Origin: Gillisia hiemivivida
Lineage (GTDB): Bacteria; Bacteroidota; Bacteroidia; Flavobacteriales; Flavobacteriaceae
Reading direction: 5' to 3'
NCBI RefSeq assembly: GCF_007997295.1
Contig: NZ_VORY01000014.1
Span: 1-64,000 of the forward strand
Length of the DNA stretch: 64,000 nucleotides
Numbering within the stretch: position 1 is the first letter of the stretch; each line of letters begins with the position of its first letter. The translations under genes and the position numbers were made by a program. Positions 40,210 to 50,270 of this stretch are shown piece after piece. Below the pieces are notes generated by a model that worked only from the letters and a program-made list of their open reading frames with translations, was not told where the DNA came from and did not search any database.

Positions 40210-40602
40210 TTAAACTCTACGTCTTTTAGGAGGTCTACATCCATTGTGTGGCAAAGGAGTAACGTCGATAATTTCGGTTACTTCAATTCCTGAATTGTGT
40301 AAAGAACGCATTGCTGATTCTCTACCATTTCCTGGTCCCTTAACATATACTTTCACTTTTCTTAAACCAGCTTCATGTGCAACTTTCGATGCATCTTCAG
40401 CAGCTAATTGAGCAGCGTAAGGAGTGTTTTTCTTAGATCCTCGAAAACCCATTTTACCGGCAGATGACCAAGAGATTAAATCTCCTTTTTTATTTGTTAA
40501 AGAAATAATGATATTATTAAAAGAAGCAGTAATATGCGCTTCTCCATTAGACTCAACGATTACTTTACGTTTCTTTTGAGCAGTTTTTTGAGTTTTTGCC
40601 AT
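40210..40602 (-). CDS. rpsK: 30S ribosomal protein S11
   Basis: Platform protein of the small subunit that contacts the mRNA exit path; 130 residues. Characteristic stretches are [39 protein letters not shown] and the C-terminal [18 protein letters not shown]. It begins eight bases after rpsM. Confidence 0.98.
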   Translation of the reverse strand: MAKTQKTAQKKRKVIVESNGEAHITASFNNIIISLTNKKGDLISWSSAGKMGFRGSKKNTPYAAQLAAEDASKVAHEAGLRKVKVYVKGPGNGRESAMRSLHNSGIEVTEIIDVTPLPHNGCRPPKRRRV

Positions 40603-40610
40603 CTTACTTA

Positions 40611-40985
40611 TTATTTAGTTGCTTTCTTCTTATTAGCAACTGTTTTTCTTCTACCTTTTCTGGTTCTTGAATTGTTCTTAGTTCTTTGTCCTCTTAATGG
40701 AAGACCAGATCTATGACGCACACCACGGTAACATCCTATATCCATAAGACGCTTAATACTCATTTGTACTTCTGAACGTAATTCACCTTCAATTTTAAAA
40801 GTTCCAACAGCTTCACGAATTCTACCAATCTGGTCATCGTCCCAATCTGAAACTTTTATACTCTCATCTACATCAGCTTCCTTCAGGATTCTTTCAGCCC
40901 TACTTTTGCCAATTCCGAAGATATAGGTCAATGCTATAACTCCGCGTTTTTGTTTTGGTATATCAACACCTGCAATTCTAGCCAT
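40611..40985 (-). CDS. rpsM: 30S ribosomal protein S13
   Basis: Head protein of the small subunit that contacts the P-site tRNA and forms bridges to the large subunit; 124 residues. It starts [20 protein letters not shown], has the helix-hairpin-helix region ([13 protein letters not shown]) and the basic tail [20 protein letters not shown]. rpmJ ends three bases upstream. Confidence 0.98.
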   Translation of the reverse strand: MARIAGVDIPKQKRGVIALTYIFGIGKSRAERILKEADVDESIKVSDWDDDQIGRIREAVGTFKIEGELRSEVQMSIKRLMDIGCYRGVRHRSGLPLRGQRTKNNSRTRKGRRKTVANKKKATK

Positions 40986-40988
40986 AAC

Positions 40989-41105
40989 TTAACCTTGTCT
41001 TTGTTTAAATTTTGGATTCTTTTTGTTAATCACGTAAAGTCTACCTTTTCTGCGCACTATTTTGCAGTCGGCACTTCTTTTTTTAACTGATGCTCTTACT
41101 TTCAT
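40989..41105 (-). CDS. rpmJ: 50S ribosomal protein L36
   Basis: A 38-codon gene between infA and rpsM. The translation starts [20 protein letters not shown] and ends [12 protein letters not shown], the standard L36 pattern. Of the zinc-ligand set of classical L36 only Cys14 is visible in the first position, and the later Cys and His are missing ([18 protein letters not shown]), so this is the zinc-free form. Five bases separate it from infA. Confidence 0.96.
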   Translation of the reverse strand: MKVRASVKKRSADCKIVRRKGRLYVINKKNPKFKQRQG

Positions 41106-41110
41106 CTTAA

Positions 41111-41326
41111 TTAGTATCTGTAAGTTATTCGAGCCTTAGATAAATCGTAAGGACTCATTTCTAATTTCACTTTATCACCGGGAAGTAATTTAATATAATG
41201 CATACGCATTTTTCCCGAAATATGAGCGGTCACTACGTGTCCGTTCTCAAGTTCCACACGAAACATAGCATTTGATAATGCTTCTATAATTGTTCCGTCT
41301 TGTTCTATTGCTGATTGCTTTGCCAT
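41111..41326 (-). CDS. infA: translation initiation factor IF-1
   Basis: An OB-fold protein of 71 residues that occupies the ribosomal A site during initiation. It shows the family run [32 protein letters not shown], and [20 protein letters not shown]. It starts two bases after the secY stop, as in many Bacteroidota and Firmicutes operons. Confidence 0.97.
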   Translation of the reverse strand: MAKQSAIEQDGTIIEALSNAMFRVELENGHVVTAHISGKMRMHYIKLLPGDKVKLEMSPYDLSKARITYRY

Positions 41327-41328
41327 AG

Positions 41329-42666
41329 TTATGCTACTGCTTTTCTATTTTTTCCGGTTTTCATCAAACCATCATAATGTCTATTTAACAAGTACGAATT
41401 AACTTGTTGCATAGTATCAATCGCAACCCCCACCATAATTAATAGAGAGGTACCTCCAAAGAACAATGCCCATCCCTGTTGTACACCCAACAGTTGATAC
41501 ACTATAGCAGGGAACACTGCTATAAGAGCGAGGAAAATTGAACCCGGAAGGGTTATCTGAGACATGATCCTATCTAAGTACTCTGCTGTGTCTCCACCTG
41601 GACGAATTCCAGGAATAAATCCACCGCTTCGCTTAAGATCATCTGCCATTTTATTAGTAGGTACTGTAATTGCCGTATAAAAGTATGTGAATACTATAAT
41701 TAATAAGGCAAATACTAAGTTGTACCAAAAACCAAATATATCGCTAAACGCAGCTGCTACTCCTTGCGAAGTCTCTCCATCAGAAAGTCCCGCAACCGCA
41801 GCCGGTATAAACATTATTGCTTGAGCAAAGATAATAGGCATTACTCCAGAAGCATTTAATTTAAGTGGAATGTATTGTCTTGATCCAAATACATTCTTCT
41901 CATATCCTCCAGATGCCGTTCTTCGCGCATACTGTACCGCTATTTGCCGGACCGCCATCACTAACATGATACAGGCCATTATAATAGCGAACCAGATTAC
42001 CAATTCTATAAGGATCATAACTAATCCACCATTAGACTCAAACACTCTGGAAGCGAATTCCTGAATAAAAGCCTGAGGCAATGTTGCTATAATACCAACC
42101 ATAATTAATAAGGAAATACCATTCCCTATTCCTTTATCGGTAATTTTTTCACCCAACCACATTGCAAATATAGTTCCTGTAGTAAGAATTATTACTGAGG
42201 ATGCAACGAAAGTTACAGTATTACCCAACAAAAAGGCACTTTGAGGTAAGGTAGCAAACAAGTTATAGATATAACCAGGACCTTGAACTAAGGTAATAGC
42301 TATAGTTAACCATCTGGTTATTTGGTTAATCCTTCTTCTTCCACTTTCTCCTTCTTTCTGAAGTTTCTGTAAATAAGGAACCGCAATACCCATTAACTGC
42401 ACCACAATGGAAGCAGAAATGTAAGGCATAATCCCTAATGCAAAAACGGAAGCGTTAGAAAAAGCACCACCTGTAAACGCATTAAGTAGACCCAAAAGTC
42501 CACTTTCAGTTTGACTAGCTAGGTTAGATAACTGTGAAGCATCTATCCCAGGAAGTACAACCTGCGCACCAAAACGGTATACCAATAACAAACCAAGGGT
42601 CACTAAAATTCTATTTTTTAGCTCCTCAATTTTCCAAATATTTTTTATAGTATTGATAAATTTCAT
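41329..42666 (-). CDS. secY: protein translocase subunit SecY
   Basis: Channel-forming subunit of the Sec translocon; 445 residues and ten predicted helices. Recognisable regions are [27 protein letters not shown] (helix 2), [16 protein letters not shown] (cytosolic loop), the loop [10 protein letters not shown], and [10 protein letters not shown]. Eleven bases separate it from rplO, and the order rplO-secY-infA-rpmJ is standard. Confidence 0.98.
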   Translation of the reverse strand: MKFINTIKNIWKIEELKNRILVTLGLLLVYRFGAQVVLPGIDASQLSNLASQTESGLLGLLNAFTGGAFSNASVFALGIMPYISASIVVQLMGIAVPYLQKLQKEGESGRRRINQITRWLTIAITLVQGPGYIYNLFATLPQSAFLLGNTVTFVASSVIILTTGTIFAMWLGEKITDKGIGNGISLLIMVGIIATLPQAFIQEFASRVFESNGGLVMILIELVIWFAIIMACIMLVMAVRQIAVQYARRTASGGYEKNVFGSRQYIPLKLNASGVMPIIFAQAIMFIPAAVAGLSDGETSQGVAAAFSDIFGFWYNLVFALLIIVFTYFYTAITVPTNKMADDLKRSGGFIPGIRPGGDTAEYLDRIMSQITLPGSIFLALIAVFPAIVYQLLGVQQGWALFFGGTSLLIMVGVAIDTMQQVNSYLLNRHYDGLMKTGKNRKAVA

Positions 42667-42676
42667 AGTATATCTA

Positions 42677-43129
42677 TTATAAAGTAACTACTTCTCCTCC
42701 GGCAGCTTCGATAGCTTCCTTGGCTGAGGCAGTAAATTTATGAACAGATATTTTCAATGTTGCTTTTAATTCCCCTCTACCTAATATCTTTACTAATTCG
42801 TTTTTACGAGCCAGTCCGTTTTCTACTAAAACTTGCATATCAACGGTGTCTTTAATACGTCCGTTATCTACAAGTCCCTGAAGTGTATCAAGGTTAATCC
42901 CTTGATAATCTTTACGGTTAATGTTGGTAAAACCAAATTTAGGCACTCTTCGTTGGAGTGGCATTTGCCCTCCTTCAAAACCTATCTTTCTAGAGTAACC
43001 AGAACGAGATTTAGCCCCCTTATGTCCACGGGTGGCTGTTCCTCCTTTACCAGATCCTTCTCCTCTACCTACACGTTTACTGTTATTTTGAACTGAACCT
43101 TTTGCAGGTCTTAAGTTACTTAAATCCAT
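42677..43129 (-). CDS. rplO: 50S ribosomal protein L15
   Basis: Large-subunit assembly protein; 150 residues. The Gly/Arg-rich N-terminal extension (KRVGRGEGSGKGGTATRGHK, GAKSRSGYSRKIGFEGGQMP) threads into 23S rRNA, and the globular part ends in SAKEAIEAAGGEVV. It follows rpmD by nine bases. Confidence 0.98.
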   Translation of the reverse strand: MDLSNLRPAKGSVQNNSKRVGRGEGSGKGGTATRGHKGAKSRSGYSRKIGFEGGQMPLQRRVPKFGFTNINRKDYQGINLDTLQGLVDNGRIKDTVDMQVLVENGLARKNELVKILGRGELKATLKISVHKFTASAKEAIEAAGGEVVTL

Positions 43130-43138
43130 GTGAGTTTA

Positions 43139-43321
43139 TTATTTTGTTTCCGCTACAGAAACTAAGTGTTGAACTTTATTTACCATACCAAGGATGTTTG
43201 GTGTGTTCTCGTGCTCTACAACTTGGTTAAGTCTTCTTAAACCAAGTGCTTCTAAAGTACGTTTCTGGTTTGCAGTACGTTTAATCGCACTTTTAACCTG
43301 CTTTACATATATCTTTGCCAT
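43139..43321 (-). CDS. rpmD: 50S ribosomal protein L30
   Basis: A small large-subunit protein; 60 residues. The family pattern is clear: KIYVKQVKSAIKRTANQKRT, LEALGLRRLNQVVEHENTP, and GMVNKVQHLV. It lies 12 bases after rpsE. Confidence 0.97.
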   Translation of the reverse strand: MAKIYVKQVKSAIKRTANQKRTLEALGLRRLNQVVEHENTPNILGMVNKVQHLVSVAETK

Positions 43322-43333
43322 CTTGTCCTTGTA

Positions 43334-43858
43334 TTATCCTTTAAAAACTTTGTCTAATGTAATACCACGTTGTTTTGCTACAGTTTGAGCACTACGCAAT
43401 TGCAATAGGGCATCAAAAGTTGCTTTAACAACATTATGCGGGTTTGAAGATCCTTGGTTTTTTGAAAGTACATCATGTACACCAACAGCCTCCAATACGG
43501 CACGAATTGCACCACCAGCTATTACTCCGGTACCTGTTGCAGCAGGGATCAATAAAACCCTTGCTCCACCATATTTACCTTTTTGCTCATGAGGAATAGA
43601 TCCTTTATAAATAGGAATTCTTACCAAATTCTTTTTGGCATCCTCTATAGATTTTGCGATTGCACTAGCAACGTCTTTAGATTTTCCTAAACCCTGACCC
43701 ACTACTCCATTCTCATCACCTACAACTACAATAGCAGAAAAACCAAATGCTCTACCACCTTTTGTAACTTTTGTAACACGTTGCACACCAACCAAACGAT
43801 CTTTTAATTCAAGACCTGCTGGTTTTACAAGTTCTACATTTTTATAATCTTGATACAT
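43334..43858 (-). CDS. rpsE: 30S ribosomal protein S5
   Basis: Small-subunit protein involved in decoding fidelity; 174 residues. The double-stranded RNA-binding half has [20 protein letters not shown] and [20 protein letters not shown]. The C-terminal half has [19 protein letters not shown] and [19 protein letters not shown]. It starts six bases after rplR. Confidence 0.98.
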   Translation of the reverse strand: MYQDYKNVELVKPAGLELKDRLVGVQRVTKVTKGGRAFGFSAIVVVGDENGVVGQGLGKSKDVASAIAKSIEDAKKNLVRIPIYKGSIPHEQKGKYGGARVLLIPAATGTGVIAGGAIRAVLEAVGVHDVLSKNQGSSNPHNVVKATFDALLQLRSAQTVAKQRGITLDKVFKG

Positions 43859-43864
43859 ATCTTA

Positions 43865-44221
43865 TTAGAATTTTAGTCCTCCTTCACGAGCACCATCTGC
43901 CAATGATTTAACTCTTCCGTGATATAAATAACCACCTCTATCAAAAGAGATCGAATCTATTCCGGCCTTTAACGCTTTTTCTGCTATAGCTTTACCAACT
44001 AAGGCTGCTTTATCTAATTTATTACTGTCAGATGCAGTTACGTCTTTATCTCTAGAAGAAGCAGCAACCAAAGTTTTGCCTTTAACATCGTCTACTATTT
44101 GAGCATAAATTTCTTTATTACTTCTAAATATAGCCAGTCTTGGGCGACTTTCGGTTCCCGTAATATTTTTACGGATACTCTTCTTAATCTTTGTTCTTCT
44201 TGCTTGTTTTGAAAATGCCAT
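43865..44221 (-). CDS. rplR: 50S ribosomal protein L18
   Basis: Binds 5S rRNA in the central protuberance; 118 residues. The N-terminal [20 protein letters not shown] segment and the C-terminal [20 protein letters not shown] segment, ending REGGLKF, are typical. It follows rplF by 12 bases. Confidence 0.98.
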   Translation of the reverse strand: MAFSKQARRTKIKKSIRKNITGTESRPRLAIFRSNKEIYAQIVDDVKGKTLVAASSRDKDVTASDSNKLDKAALVGKAIAEKALKAGIDSISFDRGGYLYHGRVKSLADGAREGGLKF

Positions 44222-44233
44222 ATCTACACTTTA

Positions 44234-44776
44234 TTAAGCTGATTTACCAGCTTTTCTTCTTAATTGTTCTCCTACAAACTTAATTCCTTTTCCTTTATAC
44301 GGCTCTGGAGCACGGAAAGAACGGATTTTAGCTGCTATTTGACCAACCAATTGTTTATCATGAGAAGACAATTTCACGATTGGGTTTTTACCTTTATCTG
44401 AAACAGTCTCTACCTTCACCTCTGGTGCTAGTTCAAAAACAATATTATGAGAGAAACCAAGAGCTAGTTCTAATTTTTGTCCTTGGCTGGAAGCACGATA
44501 ACCTACTCCTACCAATTCCAATTGTTTAGTATACCCTTTAGATACTCCTTCAATCATATTATTTACCAAAGCTCGGTAAAGTCCGTGCTTCGCTTTTTGG
44601 TCCTTCTTATCTGAAGAGCGCTCAAAAGTAATCAAATCATCTTCAATTTTCACATCGATGTCTTTAATTTCTTGAGTTAATTCTCCCAATTTTCCTTTTA
44701 CCGTCACAAACCCTTCATTTAGGCTAACTGTAACGCCTTCTGGGATAGTGATTGGGTTTTTACCTATTCTTGACAT
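44234..44776 (-). CDS. rplF: 50S ribosomal protein L6
   Basis: Two-domain large-subunit protein near the factor-binding site; 180 residues. MSRIGKNPITIPEGVTVSLN opens the first domain; LVGVGYRASSQGQKLELALG and PEPYKGKGIKFVGEQLRRKA mark the second. It follows rpsH by 18 bases. Confidence 0.98.
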   Translation of the reverse strand: MSRIGKNPITIPEGVTVSLNEGFVTVKGKLGELTQEIKDIDVKIEDDLITFERSSDKKDQKAKHGLYRALVNNMIEGVSKGYTKQLELVGVGYRASSQGQKLELALGFSHNIVFELAPEVKVETVSDKGKNPIVKLSSHDKQLVGQIAAKIRSFRAPEPYKGKGIKFVGEQLRRKAGKSA

Positions 44777-44794
44777 TTCTTAAGTCTTTAAGTA

Positions 44795-45193
44795 TTAGTA
44801 AACGTAGCATAAAACTTCACCACCAACTTTTTCAGCTTGGGCTTGTCTACCTGTCATTACTCCGTGAGAAGTAGAAACGATAGCAATACCAAGACCGTTT
44901 AAGATACGTGGCAATTCATTTGCTCCAGCGTATTTACGTAAACCGGGTTTACTTATTCGTTGAATGTTCTTAATTACCGGATCTTTAGTAAGCTTGTCGT
45001 ACTTAAGAGCTATCTTGATAGAACCTTGAGCGGTAGTATCTTCAAACTTGTAACTAAGAATATATCCTTGATCGAATAATATTTTAGTGATCTCCTTTTT
45101 AAGATTAGATGCTGGTATCTCAACCACTCTGTGGTTTGCTGCTACCGCATTTCTAATTCTTGTTAAATAATCTGCAACTGGATCTGTAGTCAT
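44795..45193 (-). CDS. rpsH: 30S ribosomal protein S8
   Basis: Primary 16S-binding protein of the small-subunit body and, in E. coli, the translational repressor of the spc operon; 132 residues. It has DPVADYLTRIRNAVAANHRV and the C-terminal GIAIVSTSHGVMTGRQAQAE followed by KVGGEVLCYVY. The 71-base gap to rpsN is unusually long and holds a palindromic repeat. Confidence 0.98.
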   Translation of the reverse strand: MTTDPVADYLTRIRNAVAANHRVVEIPASNLKKEITKILFDQGYILSYKFEDTTAQGSIKIALKYDKLTKDPVIKNIQRISKPGLRKYAGANELPRILNGLGIAIVSTSHGVMTGRQAQAEKVGGEVLCYVY

Positions 45194-45221
45194 TTTTTCA
45201 ATTTACGATAACGGTTTTCAG

Positions 45222-45240
45222 TCCACGATAGCTATCGGGA
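45222..45240. repeat. dispersed palindrome in the rpsN-rpsH spacer
   Basis: TCCACGATAGCTATCGGGA, a slightly damaged copy of the TCCCGA-TCGGGA family with the inner core CGATAGCTATCG intact. It lies inside the ribosomal operon, between rpsN and rpsH, with no T run after it. Confidence 0.6.
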
Positions 45241-45264
45241 TGAACCTTTCATCAATTTATAATA

Positions 45265-45534
45265 TTACCAACTAGCTTTTCTTACTCCTGGAATTAATCC
45301 TTGGTTAGCCATTTCTCTAAACATAACTCGAGAAAGACCAAATTGTCTCATGTATCCTTTAGGTCTTCCTGTTAATTTACAACGGTTGTGTAAACGAACT
45401 GGAGAGGCATTTTTTGGAAGTTTTTGTAATCCTTCAAAATCACCAGCTTCTTTCAAAGCTTTGCGTTTTTCAGCATATTTCTTCACAATTGCTTGTCTCT
45501 TCACCTCACGGGCTTTCATTGATTCTTTAGCCAT
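45265..45534 (-). CDS. rpsN: 30S ribosomal protein S14, zinc-free type
   Basis: Small-subunit head protein; 89 residues. This is the longer C-minus form: the four zinc cysteines of the short form are absent. Key stretches are [40 protein letters not shown] and [20 protein letters not shown]. It begins three bases after rplE. Confidence 0.98.
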   Translation of the reverse strand: MAKESMKAREVKRQAIVKKYAEKRKALKEAGDFEGLQKLPKNASPVRLHNRCKLTGRPKGYMRQFGLSRVMFREMANQGLIPGVRKASW

Positions 45535-45537
45535 ATC

Positions 45538-46089
45538 TTAATTCTTTTTAAAAGGTAAACCTAGTTCCGTTAGCAATGATTTTGCTTCCTTGTCTGTTGG
45601 CGCGGAAGTTACAAAAGTGATATCCATTCCTGAAATTTTATTCACTTTATCAATATCGATCTCCGGGAAAATGATTTGTTCAGTAATACCTAAATTGTAA
45701 TTACCTCTTCCATCAAATCCTGTAGCTTTAATACCGCTAAAATCACGAACTCTTGGAAGAGCAGATGTGATAAAACGATCTAGGAATTCATACATTCTTT
45801 CGCCACGTAAGGTAACTTTTGCCCCAATTGGCATTCCTTTACGCAATTTAAAAGAAGCAACATCCTTTTTAGAAATGGTTGATACCGCTTTTTGACCAGT
45901 GATCATTGATAATTCATCAATTGCATGGTCAATAAGTTTCTTATCTGCAACAGCTGCTCCAACTCCACGGCTTAAAACTATCTTTTGTAGTTTTGGAACC
46001 TGCATGATGTTAGAGTAACTGAATTCTTCTGTAAGAGAAGACACTACTCTGTCTTTATACTCTTGTTTAAGTCTTGGTACGTATGCCAT
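45538..46089 (-). CDS. rplE: 50S ribosomal protein L5
   Basis: Binds 5S rRNA and contacts the P-site tRNA; 183 residues. It shows [40 protein letters not shown] and the C-terminal [20 protein letters not shown] with [10 protein letters not shown]. It follows rplX by two bases. Confidence 0.98.
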   Translation of the reverse strand: MAYVPRLKQEYKDRVVSSLTEEFSYSNIMQVPKLQKIVLSRGVGAAVADKKLIDHAIDELSMITGQKAVSTISKKDVASFKLRKGMPIGAKVTLRGERMYEFLDRFITSALPRVRDFSGIKATGFDGRGNYNLGITEQIIFPEIDIDKVNKISGMDITFVTSAPTDKEAKSLLTELGLPFKKN

Positions 46090-46091
46090 AA

Positions 46092-46403
46092 CTAAATTAC
46101 TTCATTTGATTTTTTGGAAAATCTAACCTTCTTACCATCTTCCATTCTATAACCAATACGGGTAGAATCTCCCTTTTTATCGATTAAAGATAAGTTGGAT
46201 AAATGGATAGGTGCTTCCTTCTTAACTATCCCTCCTTGTGGGTTAGATGCACTTGGCTTCTCATGTTTTGAGACCATATTTACACCTTCCACAATTGCTT
46301 TATTTTTATCTCGAAGAATTTTCTGAACTTTTCCTTCTTGACCTTTATGGTCTCCGGCAATAAGTCTAACTGTATCTCCAGATTTTATTTTCAGCTTTGT
46401 CAT
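46092..46403 (-). CDS. rplX: 50S ribosomal protein L24
   Basis: Assembly-initiating large-subunit protein with a KOW motif; 103 residues. [20 protein letters not shown] is the KOW region, followed by [20 protein letters not shown] and the C-terminal [20 protein letters not shown]. It follows rplN by 12 bases. Confidence 0.98.
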   Translation of the reverse strand: MTKLKIKSGDTVRLIAGDHKGQEGKVQKILRDKNKAIVEGVNMVSKHEKPSASNPQGGIVKKEAPIHLSNLSLIDKKGDSTRIGYRMEDGKKVRFSKKSNEVI

Positions 46404-46415
46404 TATTTCAATGTA

Positions 46416-46784
46416 TTAAAGCACCTCTGGTGCTAATGATACAATCTTCATGAATTGTTTATCACGAAGTTCACGTGCTACTGGACCAAATACACGAGTA
46501 CCGCGCATTTCGCCAGTTGGGTTTAGAAGAACACATGCGTTATCATCAAAACGGATATATGATCCATCTGGTCTACGCACTTCTTTCTTGGTACGAACAA
46601 CTACTGCCGTTGAAACTGCACCCTTCTTAATGTTTCCATTAGGTGTAGCTTCCTTAACGCTGACAACTATTTTGTCTCCAACAGAAGCGTATCTTCTTTT
46701 TGTACCTCCTAATACTCTTATGGTCAAAACTTCTTTTGCCCCGGTATTATCTGCTACTCTTAATCTAGACTCTTGTTGTACCAT
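46416..46784 (-). CDS. rplN: 50S ribosomal protein L14
   Basis: Large-subunit protein at the subunit interface; 122 residues. The start [20 protein letters not shown] and the end [20 protein letters not shown], plus [19 protein letters not shown], are characteristic. One base separates it from the rpsQ stop codon. Confidence 0.98.
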   Translation of the reverse strand: MVQQESRLRVADNTGAKEVLTIRVLGGTKRRYASVGDKIVVSVKEATPNGNIKKGAVSTAVVVRTKKEVRRPDGSYIRFDDNACVLLNPTGEMRGTRVFGPVARELRDKQFMKIVSLAPEVL

Positions 46785-46785
46785 T

Positions 46786-47043
46786 TTACTTAGCTCTTTC
46801 TATAATTTCTATTAATCTCCAACATTTAGATTTACTCAATGGACGAGTCTCCATTATTTTTACTGTATCTCCAATGTTGCAGTCATTTGTTTCGTCGTGA
46901 GCCACGTATTTTTTCGTTTTTAAAACGAATTTACCATACATGGGATGTTTTACCTTTTTAACTTCAGCAACCACAATGGATTTCTGCATTTTGTTACTGG
47001 TAACTACACCTATACGCTCTTTTCTTAAATTTCTTTTTTCCAT
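46786..47043 (-). CDS. rpsQ: 30S ribosomal protein S17
   Basis: OB-fold protein of the small-subunit body; 85 residues. The pattern [40 protein letters not shown] and [20 protein letters not shown] is standard. It follows rpmC by 18 bases. Confidence 0.98.
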   Translation of the reverse strand: MEKRNLRKERIGVVTSNKMQKSIVVAEVKKVKHPMYGKFVLKTKKYVAHDETNDCNIGDTVKIMETRPLSKSKCWRLIEIIERAK

Positions 47044-47061
47044 CTTTCAGCAGAATAACAC

Positions 47062-47256
47062 TTATTGTTGTTGTTCTCTTTTAGTTAACTCTGTAGCAAT
47101 TCTCGCTATAGATTTTCTTACAACTCTTAGTTGTATTGGGTTCTCCAATGGCGAAACTGCGTGAGCCATTTTTAAATCTGAATATGCTTTTCTGGACTTA
47201 CTAAGTTCTTCTTGTAAATCTACTACAGATGATTCTCTTACTTCTGATTGTTTCAT
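47062..47256 (-). CDS. rpmC: 50S ribosomal protein L29
   Basis: Two-helix protein at the nascent-chain exit site; 64 residues. VVDLQEELSKSRKAYSDLKM and NPIQLRVVRKSIARIATELT are the two helices. It follows rplP by 12 bases. Confidence 0.97.
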   Translation of the reverse strand: MKQSEVRESSVVDLQEELSKSRKAYSDLKMAHAVSPLENPIQLRVVRKSIARIATELTKREQQQ

Positions 47257-47268
47257 AACTTCTCTTAA

Positions 47269-47688
47269 TTAAGCTTGATAATCTCTAGCTACAATAAACT
47301 TAGTTTTCACAGGCAATTTCTGTGCTGCAAGACGCAATGCTTCTTTTGCAACATCATAAGGAACTCCTCCTATTTCAAATAAGATTCTTCCCGGTTTTAC
47401 AACTGCTGCCCAATATTCTACAGCACCCTTACCTTTACCCATACGTACTTCAAGAGGTTTCTTTGTAATAGGCTTGTCTGGAAATATTTTAATCCATAAC
47501 GAACCTTCTCTTTTCATAAAACGAGTAGCGGCAATACGAGCTGCTTCTATTTGACGTGCAGTAAGGAAACTTGAGTCCAATGATTTGATCCCGAATGTTC
47601 CGTTTGAAAGTCTATGCCCTCTTTGAGAGTTTCCTTTCATACGGCCCTTTTGCATCTTACGATATTTTGTTCTTTTAGGCTGTAACAT
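47269..47688 (-). CDS. rplP: 50S ribosomal protein L16
   Basis: Large-subunit protein that organises the A-site region; 139 residues. [40 protein letters not shown] and [20 protein letters not shown] are typical. The Arg81-type oxygenase target of E. coli L16 lies in the [12 protein letters not shown] loop. It follows rpsC by 18 bases. Confidence 0.98.
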   Translation of the reverse strand: MLQPKRTKYRKMQKGRMKGNSQRGHRLSNGTFGIKSLDSSFLTARQIEAARIAATRFMKREGSLWIKIFPDKPITKKPLEVRMGKGKGAVEYWAAVVKPGRILFEIGGVPYDVAKEALRLAAQKLPVKTKFIVARDYQA

Positions 47689-47706
47689 TTTTGTTTCTTT
47701 AAAAAT

Positions 47707-48432
47707 TTACTTTCTACGACGTGGCTTGTTGTTACCTCCTCGTGCTGGTCCGGATTTTCCTCCTGGCTTCTTGGTAGTCATACCAACAAGTGGGGAAAGT
47801 TCTCTTTTTCCGTAAACCTCACCTTTCATGATCCATACTTTAACACCAAGCCTACCATAAGTAGTATGTGCCTCAACTAAAGCATAATCAATATCGGCTC
47901 TAAAAGTCGACAAAGGAATTCTTCCATCTTTGTAATGTTCTGAACGAGCCATCTCTGCTCCGTTCAAACGACCTGAAATTTGAATTTTAATACCTTCAGC
48001 ATTCATTCTCATAGCGGCTGCAATAGCCATTTTGATAGCACGACGGTAAGAAATACGATTCTCAATTTGTCTAGCAACACTAGAACCTACTAAGTGAGCA
48101 TCTAATTCTGGTCTCTTGATTTCAAAGATGTTAATTTGAACGTCTTTGTCAGTAATTTTCTTAAGCTCTTCTTTCAACTTGTCTACCTCTTGTCCACCTT
48201 TCCCGATAATGATACCAGGTCTTGCAGTAGTGATAGTAACGGTTACAAGTTTAAGAGTACGCTCGATAATTACTCTGGATACACTCGCTTTTGATAAACG
48301 AGCATGGATATACTTTCTAATCTTATCGTCTTCGGCTAATTTATCGCCGTAGTCATTTCCTCCGTACCAGTTGGATTCCCATCCTCTAATGATACCAAGG
48401 CGATTCCCGATTGGATTTGTTTTCTGTCCCAT
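47707..48432 (-). CDS. rpsC: 30S ribosomal protein S3
   Basis: Small-subunit head protein at the mRNA entry channel; 241 residues. The start at 48432 ([20 protein letters not shown]) is the family start; extending to 48465 would add 11 residues and overlap rplV. The KH domain includes [20 protein letters not shown], and the C-terminal domain [20 protein letters not shown]. The Gly/Lys/Arg-rich tail ends in KPRRRK. Four bases separate it from rplV. Confidence 0.98.
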   Translation of the reverse strand: MGQKTNPIGNRLGIIRGWESNWYGGNDYGDKLAEDDKIRKYIHARLSKASVSRVIIERTLKLVTVTITTARPGIIIGKGGQEVDKLKEELKKITDKDVQINIFEIKRPELDAHLVGSSVARQIENRISYRRAIKMAIAAAMRMNAEGIKIQISGRLNGAEMARSEHYKDGRIPLSTFRADIDYALVEAHTTYGRLGVKVWIMKGEVYGKRELSPLVGMTTKKPGGKSGPARGGNNKPRRRK

Positions 48433-48436
48433 ACTC

Positions 48437-48844
48437 TTAGCTTTGTGTATTTTTATTGTCACCAATCACAATTGTAACGTGGTTGGAACGTTTTCTAATT
48501 CTGTGTGCGCGACCTTGTGGTGCAGGACGAAGTCTCTTCAACATACTCCCACCGTCTACGCGTATCTCTTTTACAAATAAATCTGCTTCCTCAATGTTAG
48601 CATCTTCATTTTTGGCTTGCCAGTTAGCAATAGCAGAAAGAAGTAATTTCTCCAATCTACGTGATGCTTCCTTAGAGCTAAATCTCAACACATGAAGCGC
48701 TCTTTCTACTTTTTCACCGCGTACTAAATCTGCAACTAATCGCATTTTTCTTGGCGAAGTAGGGCAGTTATTCAGTTTTGCAAAAGCTACTAGCTTTTTA
48801 GCCTCTTTTGTCTGATCTGCTTTTTCTCTTTTACGAACTCCCAT
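48437..48844 (-). CDS. rplV: 50S ribosomal protein L22
   Basis: Lines the nascent-peptide tunnel with its long hairpin; 135 residues. [20 protein letters not shown] and the hairpin region [20 protein letters not shown] with [11 protein letters not shown] are visible. It follows rpsS by eight bases. Confidence 0.98.
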   Translation of the reverse strand: MGVRKREKADQTKEAKKLVAFAKLNNCPTSPRKMRLVADLVRGEKVERALHVLRFSSKEASRRLEKLLLSAIANWQAKNEDANIEEADLFVKEIRVDGGSMLKRLRPAPQGRAHRIRKRSNHVTIVIGDNKNTQS

Positions 48845-48852
48845 AGCTTCAG

Positions 48853-49131
48853 TTATCTTTTACCTTTATTTTTCGCACCTACGTGACCTCTAAAAGATCT
48901 AGTTGGTGAAAATTCTCCTAATTTGTGTCCTACCATATTCTCTGTTACATATACAGGGACAAATTGTTTCCCGTTATGTACAGCGATAGTTTGCCCAACG
49001 AAATCTGGAGTTATCATTGAGGCTCTAGACCAAGTCTTGATTACCGTCTTTTTTCCAGCTTCTACATTGGTAGCAACTTTCTTTTCTAACTTATAGTGAA
49101 CGTAAGGTCCTTTTTTTAATGAACGTGCCAT
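48853..49131 (-). CDS. rpsS: 30S ribosomal protein S19
   Basis: Head protein that pairs with S13; 92 residues. [40 protein letters not shown] and [20 protein letters not shown] are all standard. It follows rplB by six bases. Confidence 0.98.
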   Translation of the reverse strand: MARSLKKGPYVHYKLEKKVATNVEAGKKTVIKTWSRASMITPDFVGQTIAVHNGKQFVPVYVTENMVGHKLGEFSPTRSFRGHVGAKNKGKR

Positions 49132-49137
49132 ATCTTA

Positions 49138-49965
49138 TTATTTCTTTCTACGTTCTACAATATACTTATTACTCGCTTTTGTCTTAGATCGGGTTCTATA
49201 ACCTTTAGCAGGTATACCTTTTCTAGAACGTGGGTGACCTCCAGAAGATTTTCCTTCACCACCACCCATTGGGTGATCCACAGGATTCATCACTACTGGT
49301 CTTGTTCTTGGTCTTCTTCCCAACCATCTGCTTCTACCTGCTTTACCAGATACAATTAACTGATGATCACTATTCGAGATAGCTCCGATAGTAGCCATAC
49401 AAGTAACTAACACCCTTCTAATTTCTCCTGAAGGAAGTTTGATAGTTGCATACTTACCCTCTTTTGCCACTAACTGAGCAAAAGCACCTGCACTACGAGC
49501 CATCACAGCTCCTTGCCCAGGACGTAATTCTATACAAGAAATAACAGTTCCTAACGGCACTGCAGAAAGCGGCATTGCATTTCCAATATTTGGAGCAGCA
49601 CTATCAGCGTCAGAAACAATGTTCTGATCTACCTGAAGACCATTTTGAGCAATTACATATCTTTTCTCACCATCTTGATAATTCAAAAGAGCGATAAAAG
49701 CCGTTCTGTTAGGATCATATTCTATAGACGCAACTGTAGCAGGAACTCCATGCTTGTCACGTTTAAAATCGATAATTCTGTAACGTCTTTTGTGACCACC
49801 ACCTTTATAGCGCATGGTCATTTTTCCCTGACTGTTTCTACCACCTGACTTTTTAATCGGAGCTATTAAACTCTTCTCCGGCTTATCAGTAGTAATGGCG
49901 TCAAAACCATTAACTACTCTAAAACGCTGACCAGGGGTGATTGGTTTTAATTTTCTAACTGACAT
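49138..49965 (-). CDS. rplB: 50S ribosomal protein L2
   Basis: Large-subunit protein required for peptidyl transferase activity and subunit joining; 275 residues. [20 protein letters not shown], then the OB/SH3-like domains, and [20 protein letters not shown] with the conserved histidine near the peptidyl transferase centre. It follows rplW by nine bases. Confidence 0.98.
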   Translation of the reverse strand: MSVRKLKPITPGQRFRVVNGFDAITTDKPEKSLIAPIKKSGGRNSQGKMTMRYKGGGHKRRYRIIDFKRDKHGVPATVASIEYDPNRTAFIALLNYQDGEKRYVIAQNGLQVDQNIVSDADSAAPNIGNAMPLSAVPLGTVISCIELRPGQGAVMARSAGAFAQLVAKEGKYATIKLPSGEIRRVLVTCMATIGAISNSDHQLIVSGKAGRSRWLGRRPRTRPVVMNPVDHPMGGGEGKSSGGHPRSRKGIPAKGYRTRSKTKASNKYIVERRKK

Positions 49966-49974
49966 TCTTTAATC

Positions 49975-50265
49975 TTAAAGATTACTGTATAAATCAATAG
50001 TTTCACCTTCCGCCACCTGTACTAATGCTTTCTTATAAGCACTTGTTTTACCAGTGATCACTCCCGTTTTTGTAAAACGAGATTTACGATCTGGACGGAC
50101 ATTAATTGTGCGAACTTTAGTAACTGAAACTCCATAAGCAGACTCTATTGCGCCTTTAATTTCAATCTTGTTCGCCTTATTATTAACAACGAACGAATAA
50201 CGGTTATTCAACTCGCTATCTGCTGTCGCTTTTTCTGTAATAATAGGTTTTATTAAGATACTCAT
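49975..50265 (-). CDS. rplW: 50S ribosomal protein L23
   Basis: Docking site for trigger factor and SRP at the tunnel exit; 96 residues. MSILIKPIITEKATADSELN, YSFVVNNKANKIEIKGAIES and VRTINVRPDRKSRFTKTG are typical. It follows rplD by five bases. Confidence 0.97.
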   Translation of the reverse strand: MSILIKPIITEKATADSELNNRYSFVVNNKANKIEIKGAIESAYGVSVTKVRTINVRPDRKSRFTKTGVITGKTSAYKKALVQVAEGETIDLYSNL

Positions 50266-50270
50266 ATCGT

